The notes beneath the pieces were generated by a model. The model saw nothing but the letters and a program-made list of their open reading frames with translations, ran no database searches and was not told the origin of the DNA. A stretch of 64,000 bases of DNA from positions 45,034 through 109,033 of the forward strand of contig JALSLJ010000056.1 in the NCBI GenBank assembly GCA_026988315.1, read 5' to 3'. This DNA is from Sulfurimonas sp. (GTDB taxonomy: Bacteria > Campylobacterota > Campylobacteria > Campylobacterales > Sulfurimonadaceae). A program made the translations under genes and the position numbers. Numbering within the stretch: position 1 is the first letter of the stretch; each line of letters starts with the position of its first letter. Of this stretch, positions 26,350-36,808 are shown in pieces.

Positions 26350-28500
26350 TTAATTTTTATACGCATCATCAGTTCTCACAAGATGGATAACTTTTATTTT
26401 TTTATCAATTTTTGCACGCAGAGTATTTATATCTGCTTCTTTAGACTCAAATCCGAGTTCACAATATTGGACATAGTCACTACTCTCTTTTCCAAGTTCA
26501 ATAGAGCTTATATCAATATCCAATTTCACTAAAAAACTTAAAAATTTCGCTAATGCACCCTTTTCATTATGAAGTGAGGCTATTAAACTATAGTGGTAAA
26601 TATTTTGTCTTTCCCATCTTGCAAAAACCATCGCTTCGTGAGCATCTAATTTTTTATGAGCGTGTTGACACATCTTATGATGCACATGAACTTTCCCTTT
26701 TTCTAAAAAAGCCATTATCTCATCACCAGATTTTGGATGGCAACAGTAATCAAATACAACATCTGAAACACTACTTACACTAAACACCTCTAATCCAGAA
26801 ATTATGCTCGATTTTAACCTAAACCTATGTTTGGATAAAAATTTTCTAAATCTAGAATTTTTAGAGATATCTGCCGTGTATTTATGGATAACATTACGCA
26901 GATGTTCAATATCACACGGTATTCTGGAAAGATTTTCATTGTTATTTTCAAACCACTCTTCTACTCTCGAATGGTTTAAGCTCATTGCTGTTGCGACAAT
27001 ATTAATGCTTGATTTTACATTTATATCTCGAATTCTAGCGTTACAATTAAGTCTCATTGTGGATGCTGCTTTGGATGTCTTTACAGCATCTATCCAAGAA
27101 CATCTTGTGATTACGCTATCTTTCATATTTATCTTAACAATATCACCATTATGCAACTCACTCAGTAGCGAGGCCTTTGTTTTATTAACAAGAGCTGATT
27201 CTGCTTTGTCACCAACTTCGGTATGCACTGCATAAGCATAGTCAAGAACAACTGCACCACGAGGTAGTGTAAAGGCCTCTCCTACTGGAGAAAAAACAGC
27301 TATATCTTCACTATATAAATCATTTTTAATGAGCTCGTAAAAATCTTCTACGGACTCATTTTGATACTGAAGATTGTTAAGCCAATCAAGCTTAATAGAG
27401 TTTCCTCCACTTTTATACTTCCAATGTGCTGCTACACCTAATTCTGCAGTTTTATGCATATCGTATGTTCTTATTTGAACTTCAAAAATAGCAGTATTGT
27501 AAAATACACTTGTATGAATTGTTTGGTAGCCGTTATCTTTTGCCACTGCGATATAGTCTTTAAATCTCGATGAGAGTGGTTGAAAATTTAGATGTACTAA
27601 GCCTAAGATATTGTAGCATTTTACAGCATCATTAGTTAATATTCTAATCGCTAGAAGATCTAACACTTCATCAATACCTATCCCCTTTCTTTGCATCTTT
27701 AAGTAGATAGAGTAGCGATGTTTTACACGACTTATTATCTCAAATTCTTTCTCATCAAATCCATTAGTGATCAAAAGCCTCTCTATTGTTTGCTTAAAAT
27801 CATTGAGCTTCATCTCTATAGCATGAAAGTTAGTATCAAGATAGTTGTCGATATGGTGTTTTTCCTCTTTAAAAAGATAAGAAAAACTTAAATCTTCTAG
27901 TATATTTTTTAAGAAGCTTATTCCAAGTCTATGTGAGATTGGAGCGTAAACAACTAAAGTTTCTTCTGCAATGCGAATTTGTTTATGCTCTGGCAAGGCA
28001 TCAAGCGTTAACATATTGTGCAATCTATCACAAAGCTTTACGACAAGAACTTTCACATCTTCAATACTCGCTAAAAGCATCTTTCTAAATGATAAAGCAG
28101 ATACGACTAGCTTCTCATTTGAACTCGATGGAATTAACTCAGCATCCCGAATATGATCAATTTTAGTCAAACCCTCAACTAAGTGTGCAACCTCATCTCC
28201 ATATAATCTTCCAACATCTTCAATGGTAGTCTCTGTATCTTCAACAACATCATGTAGTAATGCTGCAACCGCCATCGACTCATCATCTGTTATGGATGCT
28301 ACTATACTTGCTACTAAAATAGGGTGGATTATATAAGGTTCACCACTTTTTCTAAATTGTGCAACATGTGCTCTTTTAGAGAACTCTAAAGCATTGGTAA
28401 GTGTTTGGGTTTGTGTGATTTGCGAAAAAAGATAGCTTGTTGCTGAGTCAACATCATGTATATGCTTGACTTTTTCTATATCTACTTGACTCAGAGACAA
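26350..28500 (-). CDS. spoT: bifunctional (p)ppGpp synthetase/hydrolase
   Basis: A 716-residue RelA/SpoT protein of the stringent response. An N-terminal HD hydrolase domain (AALLHDVVEDT) is intact. The synthetase region has SRFKDYIAVAKDNGYQTIHTSVFY, followed by a TGS domain (AVFSPVGEAFTLPRGAVVLDYAYAVHTEVGD). A C-terminal ACT domain is recognisable. The single copy fits Campylobacterota, which have one bifunctional enzyme. The start is TTG, since no ATG lies between it and the conserved region; GAAGAG is about 10 bases upstream. It follows rpoZ by five bases. Confidence 0.93.
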   Translation of the reverse strand: MSLSQVDIEKVKHIHDVDSATSYLFSQITQTQTLTNALEFSKRAHVAQFRKSGEPYIIHPILVASIVASITDDESMAVAALLHDVVEDTETTIEDVGRLYGDEVAHLVEGLTKIDHIRDAELIPSSSNEKLVVSALSFRKMLLASIEDVKVLVVKLCDRLHNMLTLDALPEHKQIRIAEETLVVYAPISHRLGISFLKNILEDLSFSYLFKEEKHHIDNYLDTNFHAIEMKLNDFKQTIERLLITNGFDEKEFEIISRVKHRYSIYLKMQRKGIGIDEVLDLLAIRILTNDAVKCYNILGLVHLNFQPLSSRFKDYIAVAKDNGYQTIHTSVFYNTAIFEVQIRTYDMHKTAELGVAAHWKYKSGGNSIKLDWLNNLQYQNESVEDFYELIKNDLYSEDIAVFSPVGEAFTLPRGAVVLDYAYAVHTEVGDKAESALVNKTKASLLSELHNGDIVKINMKDSVITRCSWIDAVKTSKAASTMRLNCNARIRDINVKSSINIVATAMSLNHSRVEEWFENNNENLSRIPCDIEHLRNVIHKYTADISKNSRFRKFLSKHRFRLKSSIISGLEVFSVSSVSDVVFDYCCHPKSGDEIMAFLEKGKVHVHHKMCQHAHKKLDAHEAMVFARWERQNIYHYSLIASLHNEKGALAKFLSFLVKLDIDISSIELGKESSDYVQYCELGFESKEADINTLRAKIDKKIKVIHLVRTDDAYKN

Positions 28501-28505
28501 AAGGT

Positions 28506-28727
28506 TTACTCTTCTATATTTACAAAGCCTTTAATTACAACAAGGCCCTCAGCAATTTCCATTAAAGCTAAATCAGCAGCTTTCATACTCTTTGGATCAA
28601 TGTTTAACTTGCTTTTTGCACCATTTAAAAGCTCATCAGCTCTTGTTGAAACTGCTATCGCTAACTGATAACGATCTATATTTGGATTTTCATCTAAAAT
28701 CTTGGCTGTTAATTCTTCAATTCTCAT
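28506..28727 (-). CDS. rpoZ: RNA polymerase omega subunit
   Basis: A 73-residue protein with the omega signature: RIEELTAKILDENPNIDRYQLAIAVSTRADELLNGAK. It helps assemble and stabilise beta-prime, and it contributes to a ppGpp site in some bacteria, which fits its place before spoT. AAAGGAAA precedes the ATG. The C-terminus is short, as in related Campylobacterota. Confidence 0.92.
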   Translation of the reverse strand: MRIEELTAKILDENPNIDRYQLAIAVSTRADELLNGAKSKLNIDPKSMKAADLALMEIAEGLVVIKGFVNIEE

Positions 28728-28785
28728 TATTTATTTTCCTTTTTTTCTTGTATTCTTTGTAAAATATTCACTTTAGAATAAGCAG

Positions 28786-29574
<789 letters not shown>

Positions 29575-29599
29575 TTACAAGCAAAATATTTAAACGGTT

Positions 29600-29959
29600 T
29601 CACCCCATACATTCACAAAAAACTTCCCCTGGTCTCTCACCATTTTTTGCAGGAATATCCCCATCTTTTTGTATCTCATAAAACTCAACTCTAAAGACTA
29701 CATCTCCAGTTATAACAACATGATGGAACCTTTCTGGTTCTATCACTATAGGGTTATTTTTATCACCGTCTATTATATTGTCTTTATCATTTTCCCAAAC
29801 AAACTGGAGTGCACCCTCTTCTACAACAACTAAAGCATACTTACCTTTAGGTGCAAGATGATTTTTCAAAATCCCCTTTACTGCTGTATCTTGAGTCATA
29901 TTTGGTGTTGCACCAACTTTTTTAGCTCCTCTCGGAAGCATCTCATTTTGAAAATTCAT
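29600..29959 (-). CDS. DUF1971 cupin-like protein
   Basis: A 119-residue protein resembling DUF1971, the domain also found at the N-terminus of some TehB tellurite-resistance proteins. The segments LPRGAKKVGATPNMTQDTAVKGILKNHLAPKGKYALVVV, GALQFVW and ERFHHVVITGDVVFRVEFY match the small beta-barrel pattern. It ends with a CEC pair. Its molecular role is not established. It lies 64 bases after the nitrite reductase gene, probably in the same operon. AGGATTAG precedes the ATG. Confidence 0.7.
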   Translation of the reverse strand: MNFQNEMLPRGAKKVGATPNMTQDTAVKGILKNHLAPKGKYALVVVEEGALQFVWENDKDNIIDGDKNNPIVIEPERFHHVVITGDVVFRVEFYEIQKDGDIPAKNGERPGEVFCECMG

Positions 29960-30023
29960 CTCTAATCCTAATGTGATTTTTACCTATTTTACTATATTTT
30001 TAAAAGGGATTGATTGATGTATG

Positions 30024-31934
30024 TCATTGGGGCAAAGATATTAAAGGGGTAATTTCAGAAAAAACAACAGCTCTTCTTTCCGCTTTTGAGTCTAAAATCC
30101 TTTCTAACATCAAAGCTATATTTTCATCAATATCAGGAACTAAAACTCTTATATCTTCAAGTTTTTCATTTTTAAGAATATTTGTAAATCTTTCATAAGC
30201 TGAATACGGCTCTTTTTTTGCCAAATGGTAGTAGAGTTTACGACCAAGTTCAAAAAGCTCAAACTCTTCATTTTTGCCACAGTTTGAATTGGCATTAAAT
30301 CCAAATTCTACCTCTATGTTTTTGCTTCTTAGATATGCACCGAGTTTCATTACAAAAGCAATCTTTGCTGATGAGTACTGACTTAAAACTCTGTCATAAA
30401 ACCGCTCAAAACTCTCAGTCTCGTGTTTTAATTTTTGATACTCCAACATAAGCGTTTCAACATAATAACGAGCATACCTAAGTGGTGCTGACTTGATAAC
30501 AGCATGTCCCTCAACACCCTCACTATTTAACTTTCCACCAAGGCTAATATGTACACCTGGTTCATTTTCACCATTTACCTTAGTTTTACACCCCTCAAAA
30601 CCTATATCTCCAAGACCATGGATGCCGCACCCCTTTACACAAGCAGACCAGTACATTCTAACTCGTCCATGAACCAATGGCACTTTTTCACTCAAATACT
30701 TTGACATATTGATAGCATCATTTTTATTTTCAATCACACCAAAAGGGCAATGCTCTGTACCTGCACAAGCGATAAGGTGATTAAAGTATGGAGTATCTAT
30801 ATTTTTATATTTTTCAAATAATTGCTCTTGCAAAAGAGTATCTACATCATTTACACCAAGGATATAAAGTGATTGTTCCATATCAAGGCGTATCTCTTTG
30901 TTTCCATATTTAGAACTCAAATCGGCGACTTCTATAAGTGCAGTTCCACTAAAAACTCCAGAGGGAACAACAACATGAACACCAAAACTTCCATCACGAA
31001 GTTGCACTTTTCCATGGTCGGGATCATTAAACTCCATCTGTGTCATACTCTCACCAGCAGTTGCAAAATCCACCCCTGCATTTTCTCTAATGGCAGAGGC
31101 AATCTCACTCATCCCAACCGCTTCTATAAGAAAGTAGAGTCTATTTTTGTTTCTATTATCACGAAATCCAAAGCGTTTAAATATATCTACAATAGAAGCA
31201 AAGGCTTTGATAACCTCCTCTTCATTTTTTAAAAATATATCTGCACTTTTTGCGACTTTTCCAACTTTTCCACCAAGGTACATATTGTAACCATACACTC
31301 CATCTTTTTGAGCTAAAACAAAAGATGCATCATGGCAGTAAATATTACATCTGTTTGAAAGTGAACCTGTTATAGCCGCATTAAATTTTCGTGGTAAAGT
31401 CGAGATCCACTCTGGTGAATATAAAAACAACTCTTGGAGCTTTAAAAGTGTTTTATGTGAAGGTATCACATTGTCAAATCCCATAGCATCTAAAGGATCG
31501 CACATAATACTTCTAATGTTGTCAACTCCTGTTTGATACGCATCTATACCAACAACCGCAAGTCTATCCATAATAGTAGGTAAATCTTCAATTTTTAGGT
31601 ATCTAAGTTCTGTTTGTTGTCTTGTGGTGAGGTCGATATAGTCTTGTCCAAAATCTCTTGCGCATTCACCTATCACTCTAGCTTGTGCAGAGTTCAAATG
31701 CCCGCCAGGGATACGGAGCTTGAGCATAAAACGCTCAGGAGTTGCAGGTCTATCATAAATTCCAAAACATTTTAAAAAGTAACTTTTATCTTCATCGGGG
31801 ATAGAGCTATATCCATTTTGAGCATAATATTTAAGTGTATCATATGCCTCTTGTGGGTCTTTTAACTCTTTAATTTTTTCAATTTTATTTATTTTTTTAC
31901 TTCTAGCTTCATAAGCTTTTTGTAATGCTTCCAT
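30024..31934 (-). CDS. nirA: ferredoxin-type nitrite reductase (nitrite/sulfite reductase family)
   Basis: A 636-residue sirohaem and [4Fe-4S] enzyme that reduces nitrite to ammonium with six electrons. Two NIR_SIR ferredoxin-like half domains (about 70-135 and 325-390) flank the catalytic parts. The cluster ligands are in CAGTEHC and, 37 residues on, CVKGC. Sulfite reductase is the alternative, but the neighbouring assimilatory nitrate reductase favours nitrite. It is longer than the usual 500-570 residues, with an extra C-terminal helical region. GGGAG precedes the ATG. Confidence 0.88.
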   Translation of the reverse strand: MEALQKAYEARSKKINKIEKIKELKDPQEAYDTLKYYAQNGYSSIPDEDKSYFLKCFGIYDRPATPERFMLKLRIPGGHLNSAQARVIGECARDFGQDYIDLTTRQQTELRYLKIEDLPTIMDRLAVVGIDAYQTGVDNIRSIMCDPLDAMGFDNVIPSHKTLLKLQELFLYSPEWISTLPRKFNAAITGSLSNRCNIYCHDASFVLAQKDGVYGYNMYLGGKVGKVAKSADIFLKNEEEVIKAFASIVDIFKRFGFRDNRNKNRLYFLIEAVGMSEIASAIRENAGVDFATAGESMTQMEFNDPDHGKVQLRDGSFGVHVVVPSGVFSGTALIEVADLSSKYGNKEIRLDMEQSLYILGVNDVDTLLQEQLFEKYKNIDTPYFNHLIACAGTEHCPFGVIENKNDAINMSKYLSEKVPLVHGRVRMYWSACVKGCGIHGLGDIGFEGCKTKVNGENEPGVHISLGGKLNSEGVEGHAVIKSAPLRYARYYVETLMLEYQKLKHETESFERFYDRVLSQYSSAKIAFVMKLGAYLRSKNIEVEFGFNANSNCGKNEEFELFELGRKLYYHLAKKEPYSAYERFTNILKNEKLEDIRVLVPDIDENIALMLERILDSKAERRAVVFSEITPLISLPQ

Positions 31935-32009
31935 TTAAAACTCCCAATATTTTACTATTACAATAATAGCTATTTTTTAAGCACTATGGAGCTTTTATTT
32001 GATTATTTT

Positions 32010-34298
32010 TTAAACACTCTTCTCTTTGACTGCAAGCTTTATACCCTCGTACACAGACTTATCATGGGTAATTGCACCACTTATTTCTGGCTCCGTAAAG
32101 ACTAAGCCATCAGGAACTTCATCAGAGTGCAATTGAATTGCAGTTTGCTTAAAGTTTGGCTCACCTGATTTTGGACAAAAAGATTCATCTGTAAGGCTAT
32201 TTACAAGTTGTGTGTTAAAATGAAAAGGGACAAAAATATTTCCAGATCTTACACTTTGAGTAACACGAACTACAACATCCTCAACTCGCCCTCTTCTGCT
32301 AGAGAGTGAAAGTCTGTCACCACTTTTTACTTTTAACTTTGTGGCATCCGATGGGTTTATATCTACCCACGCTTCAGGTGCTAAATCATTAAGTATATCA
32401 ATAGAGCGTGTTTTTGTGCGGGTATGCCACTGCTCAACTGTACGACCCGTATTTAATATAACTGGAAAATTAGCGTTAATCGGCTCTGCCATTGGAAACC
32501 AATCTAAGCATAAAAGATTTGCTTTTTTATCTTTTGTTCTAAAAGGGATATCAGGGGAGTAGAGTCTTTTTGTTCCAAGAGGCCTCTCCTCATTACATGG
32601 CCACTGAATACCACCCTCTTTTTCAAGCAGTTCATAAGTAATTCCAGAAATATCGCACAACTGTCCACGACTCAATTTTTTGTACTCCTCAAAGGGATCT
32701 GACGGAGAGTTCCAATTTGGAAATAACATCTCGTTTACTCCATAAAAATACTTTGAAAACTCTACGATTATATCAAAGTCACTTTTTGAATCCCCTAGAG
32801 GTTCTACTGCCTTGTTAGCTCGGTTACATCGTCTCTCCGAGTTGGTATATGTACCCTCTTTCTCACCCCAAGTAGCAGCGGCAAAGACAACATCTGCAAG
32901 CTCTGCTGTATCACTCATAAAAGCATCTTGAACCACAAGAAGATCTAGTTTCGCAAGAGTCTTTTTAAGCTTCTCTTGGTTGACAAAACTTACAAGTGGA
33001 TTCGTTGCAACTATCCAAAGAGCTTTTATCTCACCTCTATCAATCGCATCGATAATTTCAGCATATTTATATCCTCTGGATGTTGGAACAATTTCAAGTG
33101 GAACATCTACTATGTCTGCATACTCTTTTGCAGCATCCATGTCGCCAAAGTTTCTATATCCTGGAAGTGAAGATGTAAAACCAGTTTCACGAGTACCCAT
33201 GGCATTACATTGCCCCGTAATAGAAAAAGGTCCAGCTCCTGCACGACCAATATGACCCGTCAATAGATGTAGATTGATGATAGAACTTACCGTATCAGTT
33301 CCCATAAAAGATTGGTTAACACCCATAGTCCAAGCACTAAGAACAGCATCATTTGCGGCAAATTGTCTTGCAATCTCATACAAAGTTTTAACATCTATCC
33401 CTGTAATATTTGCGACCTCTTGCGGAGGATAATCTTGAAGATGTTTTTTCAGTTCTTTATAGCCATTCGTATTTGCTTTTATATAGCCCTCGTCCTCCCA
33501 ACCCTGTTCCATTATGATATATGAAAGGCCATTAAAAAGTGCAAGATCAGTTCTCGGGTTCAAAGGTACAAATAGGTCAGCCATCTGTGAAGTTTTCGAT
33601 GCACGAGGGTCTATAACAATTATCTTAGGCTTGTTCTTATTTTTAGCGATATGGAGTTTAAGTATAGGGTGATTATCTGAGATATTTGCACCTATCAAGA
33701 TGATAGCATTTGCTTTTTCAAAATCCTCATAAGAACCAACTGGGCCATCCGAGCCAAGTGACTGCTTATAACCCATAACGGCAGATGCCATACATAAGGT
33801 TGTGTTTCCATCATAGTTGTTTGTTTTAAGACCAAGTTGAACAAATTTCCCAAGCGTATAGAACTCCTCTGTAAGAAGTTGACCGCTTGATATTACGCCC
33901 ACTGCCTTTTCACCATGTTCATGTGCTATGCGTTTAAACTCATCTGAGACTTTTCTGTATGTCTCATCCCATGAAGCAGACACTAATTCGCCATCTTTTT
34001 TTATAAGTGGCGTCTTTATACGCTCTGGTGAATTTATCATATCGTGCTCACTCAAGCCTTTTGGACAGAGTGTGCCTTGATTTACAGAGTGTTTAGGATT
34101 GCCTTTGGTATATACTGCTCTGCCATCTTTTACACCGATGTAGAGTCCACACCCTACACCACAATATCCACAAGTTGAAAACACCCATTTATCTGGTTTC
34201 TTCTCATCGCTTATCATCCCAAACATAGGGTCGCTGGATAATTTAAAACGCGCTTCTTGTATATCAAAACCTAAAAAATCTTTTATTTTTTTAATCAT
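32010..34298 (-). CDS. nasA: assimilatory nitrate reductase catalytic subunit
   Basis: A 762-residue Mo-bisMGD oxidoreductase. The N-terminal [4Fe-4S] ligands are Cys43, Cys46, Cys50 and Cys78. Cys169 (NTTLCMASA) is the likely Mo ligand, as in Nap/Nas enzymes. No Tat signal is present, which argues for a cytoplasmic assimilatory enzyme and against periplasmic NapA. The C-terminal molydopterin-binding domain has LNTGRTVEQWHTRTKTR. It reduces nitrate to nitrite for the adjacent nitrite reductase, and electrons probably come from the fused Fe-S/membrane protein encoded just upstream. Confidence 0.9.
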   Translation of the reverse strand: MIKKIKDFLGFDIQEARFKLSSDPMFGMISDEKKPDKWVFSTCGYCGVGCGLYIGVKDGRAVYTKGNPKHSVNQGTLCPKGLSEHDMINSPERIKTPLIKKDGELVSASWDETYRKVSDEFKRIAHEHGEKAVGVISSGQLLTEEFYTLGKFVQLGLKTNNYDGNTTLCMASAVMGYKQSLGSDGPVGSYEDFEKANAIILIGANISDNHPILKLHIAKNKNKPKIIVIDPRASKTSQMADLFVPLNPRTDLALFNGLSYIIMEQGWEDEGYIKANTNGYKELKKHLQDYPPQEVANITGIDVKTLYEIARQFAANDAVLSAWTMGVNQSFMGTDTVSSIINLHLLTGHIGRAGAGPFSITGQCNAMGTRETGFTSSLPGYRNFGDMDAAKEYADIVDVPLEIVPTSRGYKYAEIIDAIDRGEIKALWIVATNPLVSFVNQEKLKKTLAKLDLLVVQDAFMSDTAELADVVFAAATWGEKEGTYTNSERRCNRANKAVEPLGDSKSDFDIIVEFSKYFYGVNEMLFPNWNSPSDPFEEYKKLSRGQLCDISGITYELLEKEGGIQWPCNEERPLGTKRLYSPDIPFRTKDKKANLLCLDWFPMAEPINANFPVILNTGRTVEQWHTRTKTRSIDILNDLAPEAWVDINPSDATKLKVKSGDRLSLSSRRGRVEDVVVRVTQSVRSGNIFVPFHFNTQLVNSLTDESFCPKSGEPNFKQTAIQLHSDEVPDGLVFTEPEISGAITHDKSVYEGIKLAVKEKSV

Positions 34299-34380
34299 AA
34301 TTACTCACTTATATAGTTATGTAAACTATAGCATATTTTATGATTTTTATAAGTTTTGGATGGATTAAAAATTAGGCATA

Positions 34381-34398
34381 TAAGTCCTGAGTCAAAAA
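34381..34398 (+). repeat. dispersed intergenic repeat, copy C
   Basis: TAAGTCCTGAGTCAAAAA on the plus strand, that is inverted relative to copies A and B. It lies about 50 bases past the stop of the Fe-S/membrane fusion gene. Adjacent bases GTGAGTGAGAG have a partial counterpart next to copy B, so the shared unit may be longer than 18 bases. Confidence 0.65.
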
Positions 34399-34449
34399 AG
34401 TGAGTGAGAGGGGTTGTTTTTAAGATGACTGGTACAATAATACAATTTT

Positions 34450-36018
34450 TTATCTCTGTTTTCCTACAAAAAATCCACCTGCCATTCCAAGGGGAACAAC
34501 AGTAGTGTAAAACAAAAACCTATCACTAATCTCACTGGCAAACATCAGTACAAGAGCAATAGATAACACTGCTGTTGCTACTCCAAATGAAGATGAACTC
34601 ACAAAAACTATGGTTAAGAGTGGTAAAAGAACTCCACCTAGAAATATAGATACACTACGAAATAGTTTTATATTTTTAAAATTCTCATTGTAAAGTCTTG
34701 CTGTTCTTTTTAGCTGATACTCATTTTCGCTTTCACTCTTAAGTGTTCGCAAATCCTCATATGTAAAAAATATCTGAGCTAATGCCCCTAACATCCCTAA
34801 GGCTAAAAGTGGCACGGCAACATCCAACATTCCAAACAATATTGCCACAAAACTAAGCATGAAAACACCAATGTAGGCCACACCAAAAAATTTAAAGTTT
34901 GTTGTCTCTCTATTCCACGATGGACGAGCTTTAATGCGGTAAATCATACTTTGAGCGTGGATACCATACACTCCTGTTGCTAATGTAACGAGTTCAACAA
35001 AAAGTCTTATACCTTGCGGTGCATCCATAAAGTAAAGAACTGCCACTATATTCATAAGCAGTGTAAACACCCCCAGAGCAAGTGCTTCTCTTGAGAGCCA
35101 TGATGTTTTTATATTTTTCATCGCCGTCATTGCTAAAAATGGGCGTCCCAAGTGAAGAGCAGAAAGTGGCAGACCAAGCGCAGCTGGAAGCATTACTAAA
35201 AGTGCCATCACCCAGTTTGTCCCCTCAAAACCAAAAATACTCATAAAGTCACCCAAAAAGAGTGCTAAAAATCCACCAAGAGAGATTTGAGTAAGCACTG
35301 TCATAAAAACAAGGGGTATCTCTGGATGTGCAGGTTTTAAGAGGTGTTCATCCATCTCTTTCATATCTTTTGGCAAGTTCTCAGGGAGTGTATATCTTGT
35401 AGTTGAATTTGTGATTGTTGCATCAGGTAAAAATGGCATATTTGCCTCTTTTGCCATATCTTTATCTAACCACTCTTTTACATTCACAGTTTCAATCATT
35501 ATAGCACCAGAAGGACACGCTTGAACACAAGCTGGAGTTTGACCAACATCCAATCTTTCGTGGCACATATGGCATTTGGTCACTATCTTTCTCTCTGTAT
35601 GGTATGTTGGCACTCCATATGGGCAGTTCCAAGTACAGTATTGACACCCGATGCAGGTATCATCATCATGCACAACAATTCCTGTCTCACTTATCTTTAT
35701 GTATGACTCAGTTGGACATCCCCTTAAACACTCAGGGTCTATGCAATGATTACAGCTCATAGAATTAAAAAGTTGCGTAAAGGCTGGAAATTCACCACCC
35801 TCCATCTCACCAACCCGTCTCCATTTTGTATCTGCTGGATTGTTATTTTGCTCATTACAAGCGACCTCACAACATCTACATCCAACACAGGCAGTAGCAT
35901 CAAAGTGAAATCTATACTGTTCACCCTCTTGAAGTTTTGGAATATCTATGGAGTAGTTACCACATTGCATTCCAGTATCAGCTTTGTGGTCTATAAAACT
36001 CTCTAAAGGTGTTTGCAT
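34450..36018 (-). CDS. DmsB-like four-cluster ferredoxin fused to a DmsC-like membrane anchor
   Basis: A 522-residue fusion. Residues 30-200 contain four ferredoxin-type Cys groups (CVGCRCCEVAC, CNHCIDPECLRGC, CIGCQYCTWNC, CHMCHERLDVGQTPACVQAC). Residues 230-520 hold about eight transmembrane helices of DmsC type. Together they could pass quinol electrons to NasA. An ATG at 36033 is in frame, but it would lie only eight bases after the predicted transcription start. GGAG nine bases before the ATG at 36018 makes that the better start. It sits upstream of nasA on the same strand. Confidence 0.87.
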   Translation of the reverse strand: MQTPLESFIDHKADTGMQCGNYSIDIPKLQEGEQYRFHFDATACVGCRCCEVACNEQNNNPADTKWRRVGEMEGGEFPAFTQLFNSMSCNHCIDPECLRGCPTESYIKISETGIVVHDDDTCIGCQYCTWNCPYGVPTYHTERKIVTKCHMCHERLDVGQTPACVQACPSGAIMIETVNVKEWLDKDMAKEANMPFLPDATITNSTTRYTLPENLPKDMKEMDEHLLKPAHPEIPLVFMTVLTQISLGGFLALFLGDFMSIFGFEGTNWVMALLVMLPAALGLPLSALHLGRPFLAMTAMKNIKTSWLSREALALGVFTLLMNIVAVLYFMDAPQGIRLFVELVTLATGVYGIHAQSMIYRIKARPSWNRETTNFKFFGVAYIGVFMLSFVAILFGMLDVAVPLLALGMLGALAQIFFTYEDLRTLKSESENEYQLKRTARLYNENFKNIKLFRSVSIFLGGVLLPLLTIVFVSSSSFGVATAVLSIALVLMFASEISDRFLFYTTVVPLGMAGGFFVGKQR

Positions 36019-36047
36019 AGTTAAAATCTCCATATATTAATGGAAAA

Positions 36048-36053
36048 ATTATA
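36048..36053 (-). promoter_or_regulatory. probable -10 box of the nitrate assimilation genes
   Basis: TATAAT on the minus strand gives a start near 36041. Upstream, between about 36086 and 36116, TTAAGAT and ATCTTTAA form a loose dyad including CATCTTTAAGATG, a possible regulator site. No FNR-type box is present here. Confidence 0.5.
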
Positions 36054-36161
36054 CTCAAAATTTTATATTTTGCTGGAGTGGAGATGATTAAGATTTCATC
36101 ATTCAAGCATCTTTAAGATGTACCTAGAACCAGAACTCTCTATCACTCACTGGAGTTGGTG

Positions 36162-36182
36162 TTATTTTTGACTCAGGACTTA
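36162..36182 (-). repeat. dispersed intergenic repeat, copy B
   Basis: On the minus strand this reads TAAGTCCTGAGTCAAAAA then TAA, starting one base past the crp-like stop codon. Orientation relative to the upstream gene is the same as copy A behind glgB. Confidence 0.65.
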
Positions 36183-36183
36183 T

Positions 36184-36798
36184 CTATTGTTTAAAAATCA
36201 TCCAATGTTCATTTTCTTTATAAATCTGTTTATTTTTTTGAAGTTTTTTAAGAATCCTCGAAAAGGTCTCTGGGGAGAGGTTTAAGATATTTGCTATCTC
36301 ATAATGACGCATTGTTTCTAAAAGTTCTGGGGATTTTTTAATAATGTTAATTACACGCTCAGTAGCATCCATCACAAGACCGCGCTCTATGACAGACTCT
36401 AACATACGCACTTTTTTGCTTACTGAAAGAATCAGTAGCCTAGCGAGTTCAGGGTTACCAAGAAAGATTGACTCAAACTCTTTGTAATTAATCAAAATAG
36501 CTTCGCTATCAGCTTCAAATGTAGCAGTAGCAGGGTAAGGGATACGATGAAGAAGTGCTACCTCTGCCACAAAAGAGACAGGGGTAAAATAATTTAATAT
36601 AATCTCTTTATCATTTGTAGCCGTTTTAAAAAGCTTCAATACACCCTTCGTTAAAATAACAAGCTCCTTAGGCTCATCACCTTGAAAAAAAAGTATCTCC
36701 CCTTTTTTATAGCTTTTGGACTTAGCAATAGAACTAAGTTTAGTAAAAGTCACCTCATCTAGTGACTCAAATAGCGGTATTTCTCTTAGTAAAACCAT
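36184..36798 (-). CDS. Crp/Fnr family transcription regulator without cysteines
   Basis: A 204-residue regulator with an N-terminal cyclic-nucleotide-type beta-barrel (about 5-120) and a C-terminal winged helix. The recognition helix reads LSPETFSRILKKL; the E-x-x-S-R pattern is the one FNR and DNR use to read TTGAT half-sites. There is no Cys, so no FNR-type oxygen-sensing cluster; a haem-based NO sensor such as DNR/NssR is possible. An opening extends to a TTG at 36822, but that would put the FNR-type box inside the gene; the ATG at 36798 matches family N-termini. It lies between nitrate assimilation and NO-related genes. Confidence 0.87.
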   Translation of the reverse strand: MVLLREIPLFESLDEVTFTKLSSIAKSKSYKKGEILFFQGDEPKELVILTKGVLKLFKTATNDKEIILNYFTPVSFVAEVALLHRIPYPATATFEADSEAILINYKEFESIFLGNPELARLLILSVSKKVRMLESVIERGLVMDATERVINIIKKSPELLETMRHYEIANILNLSPETFSRILKKLQKNKQIYKENEHWMIFKQ

Positions 36799-36808
36799 CA
36801 GCTTCTCG

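Noticed and set aside
26804..27235. Plus-strand open frame of 143 codons
   Set aside because: It lies opposite conserved TGS and synthetase-region sequence of spoT. No start signal or family resemblance was found.
30014..30027. Possible FNR-type box TTGATGTATGTCAT before the DUF1971 gene
   Set aside because: Two mismatches in the second half-site, overlap with the nitrite reductase 3' end, and the nearest -10-like sequence gives wrong spacing.
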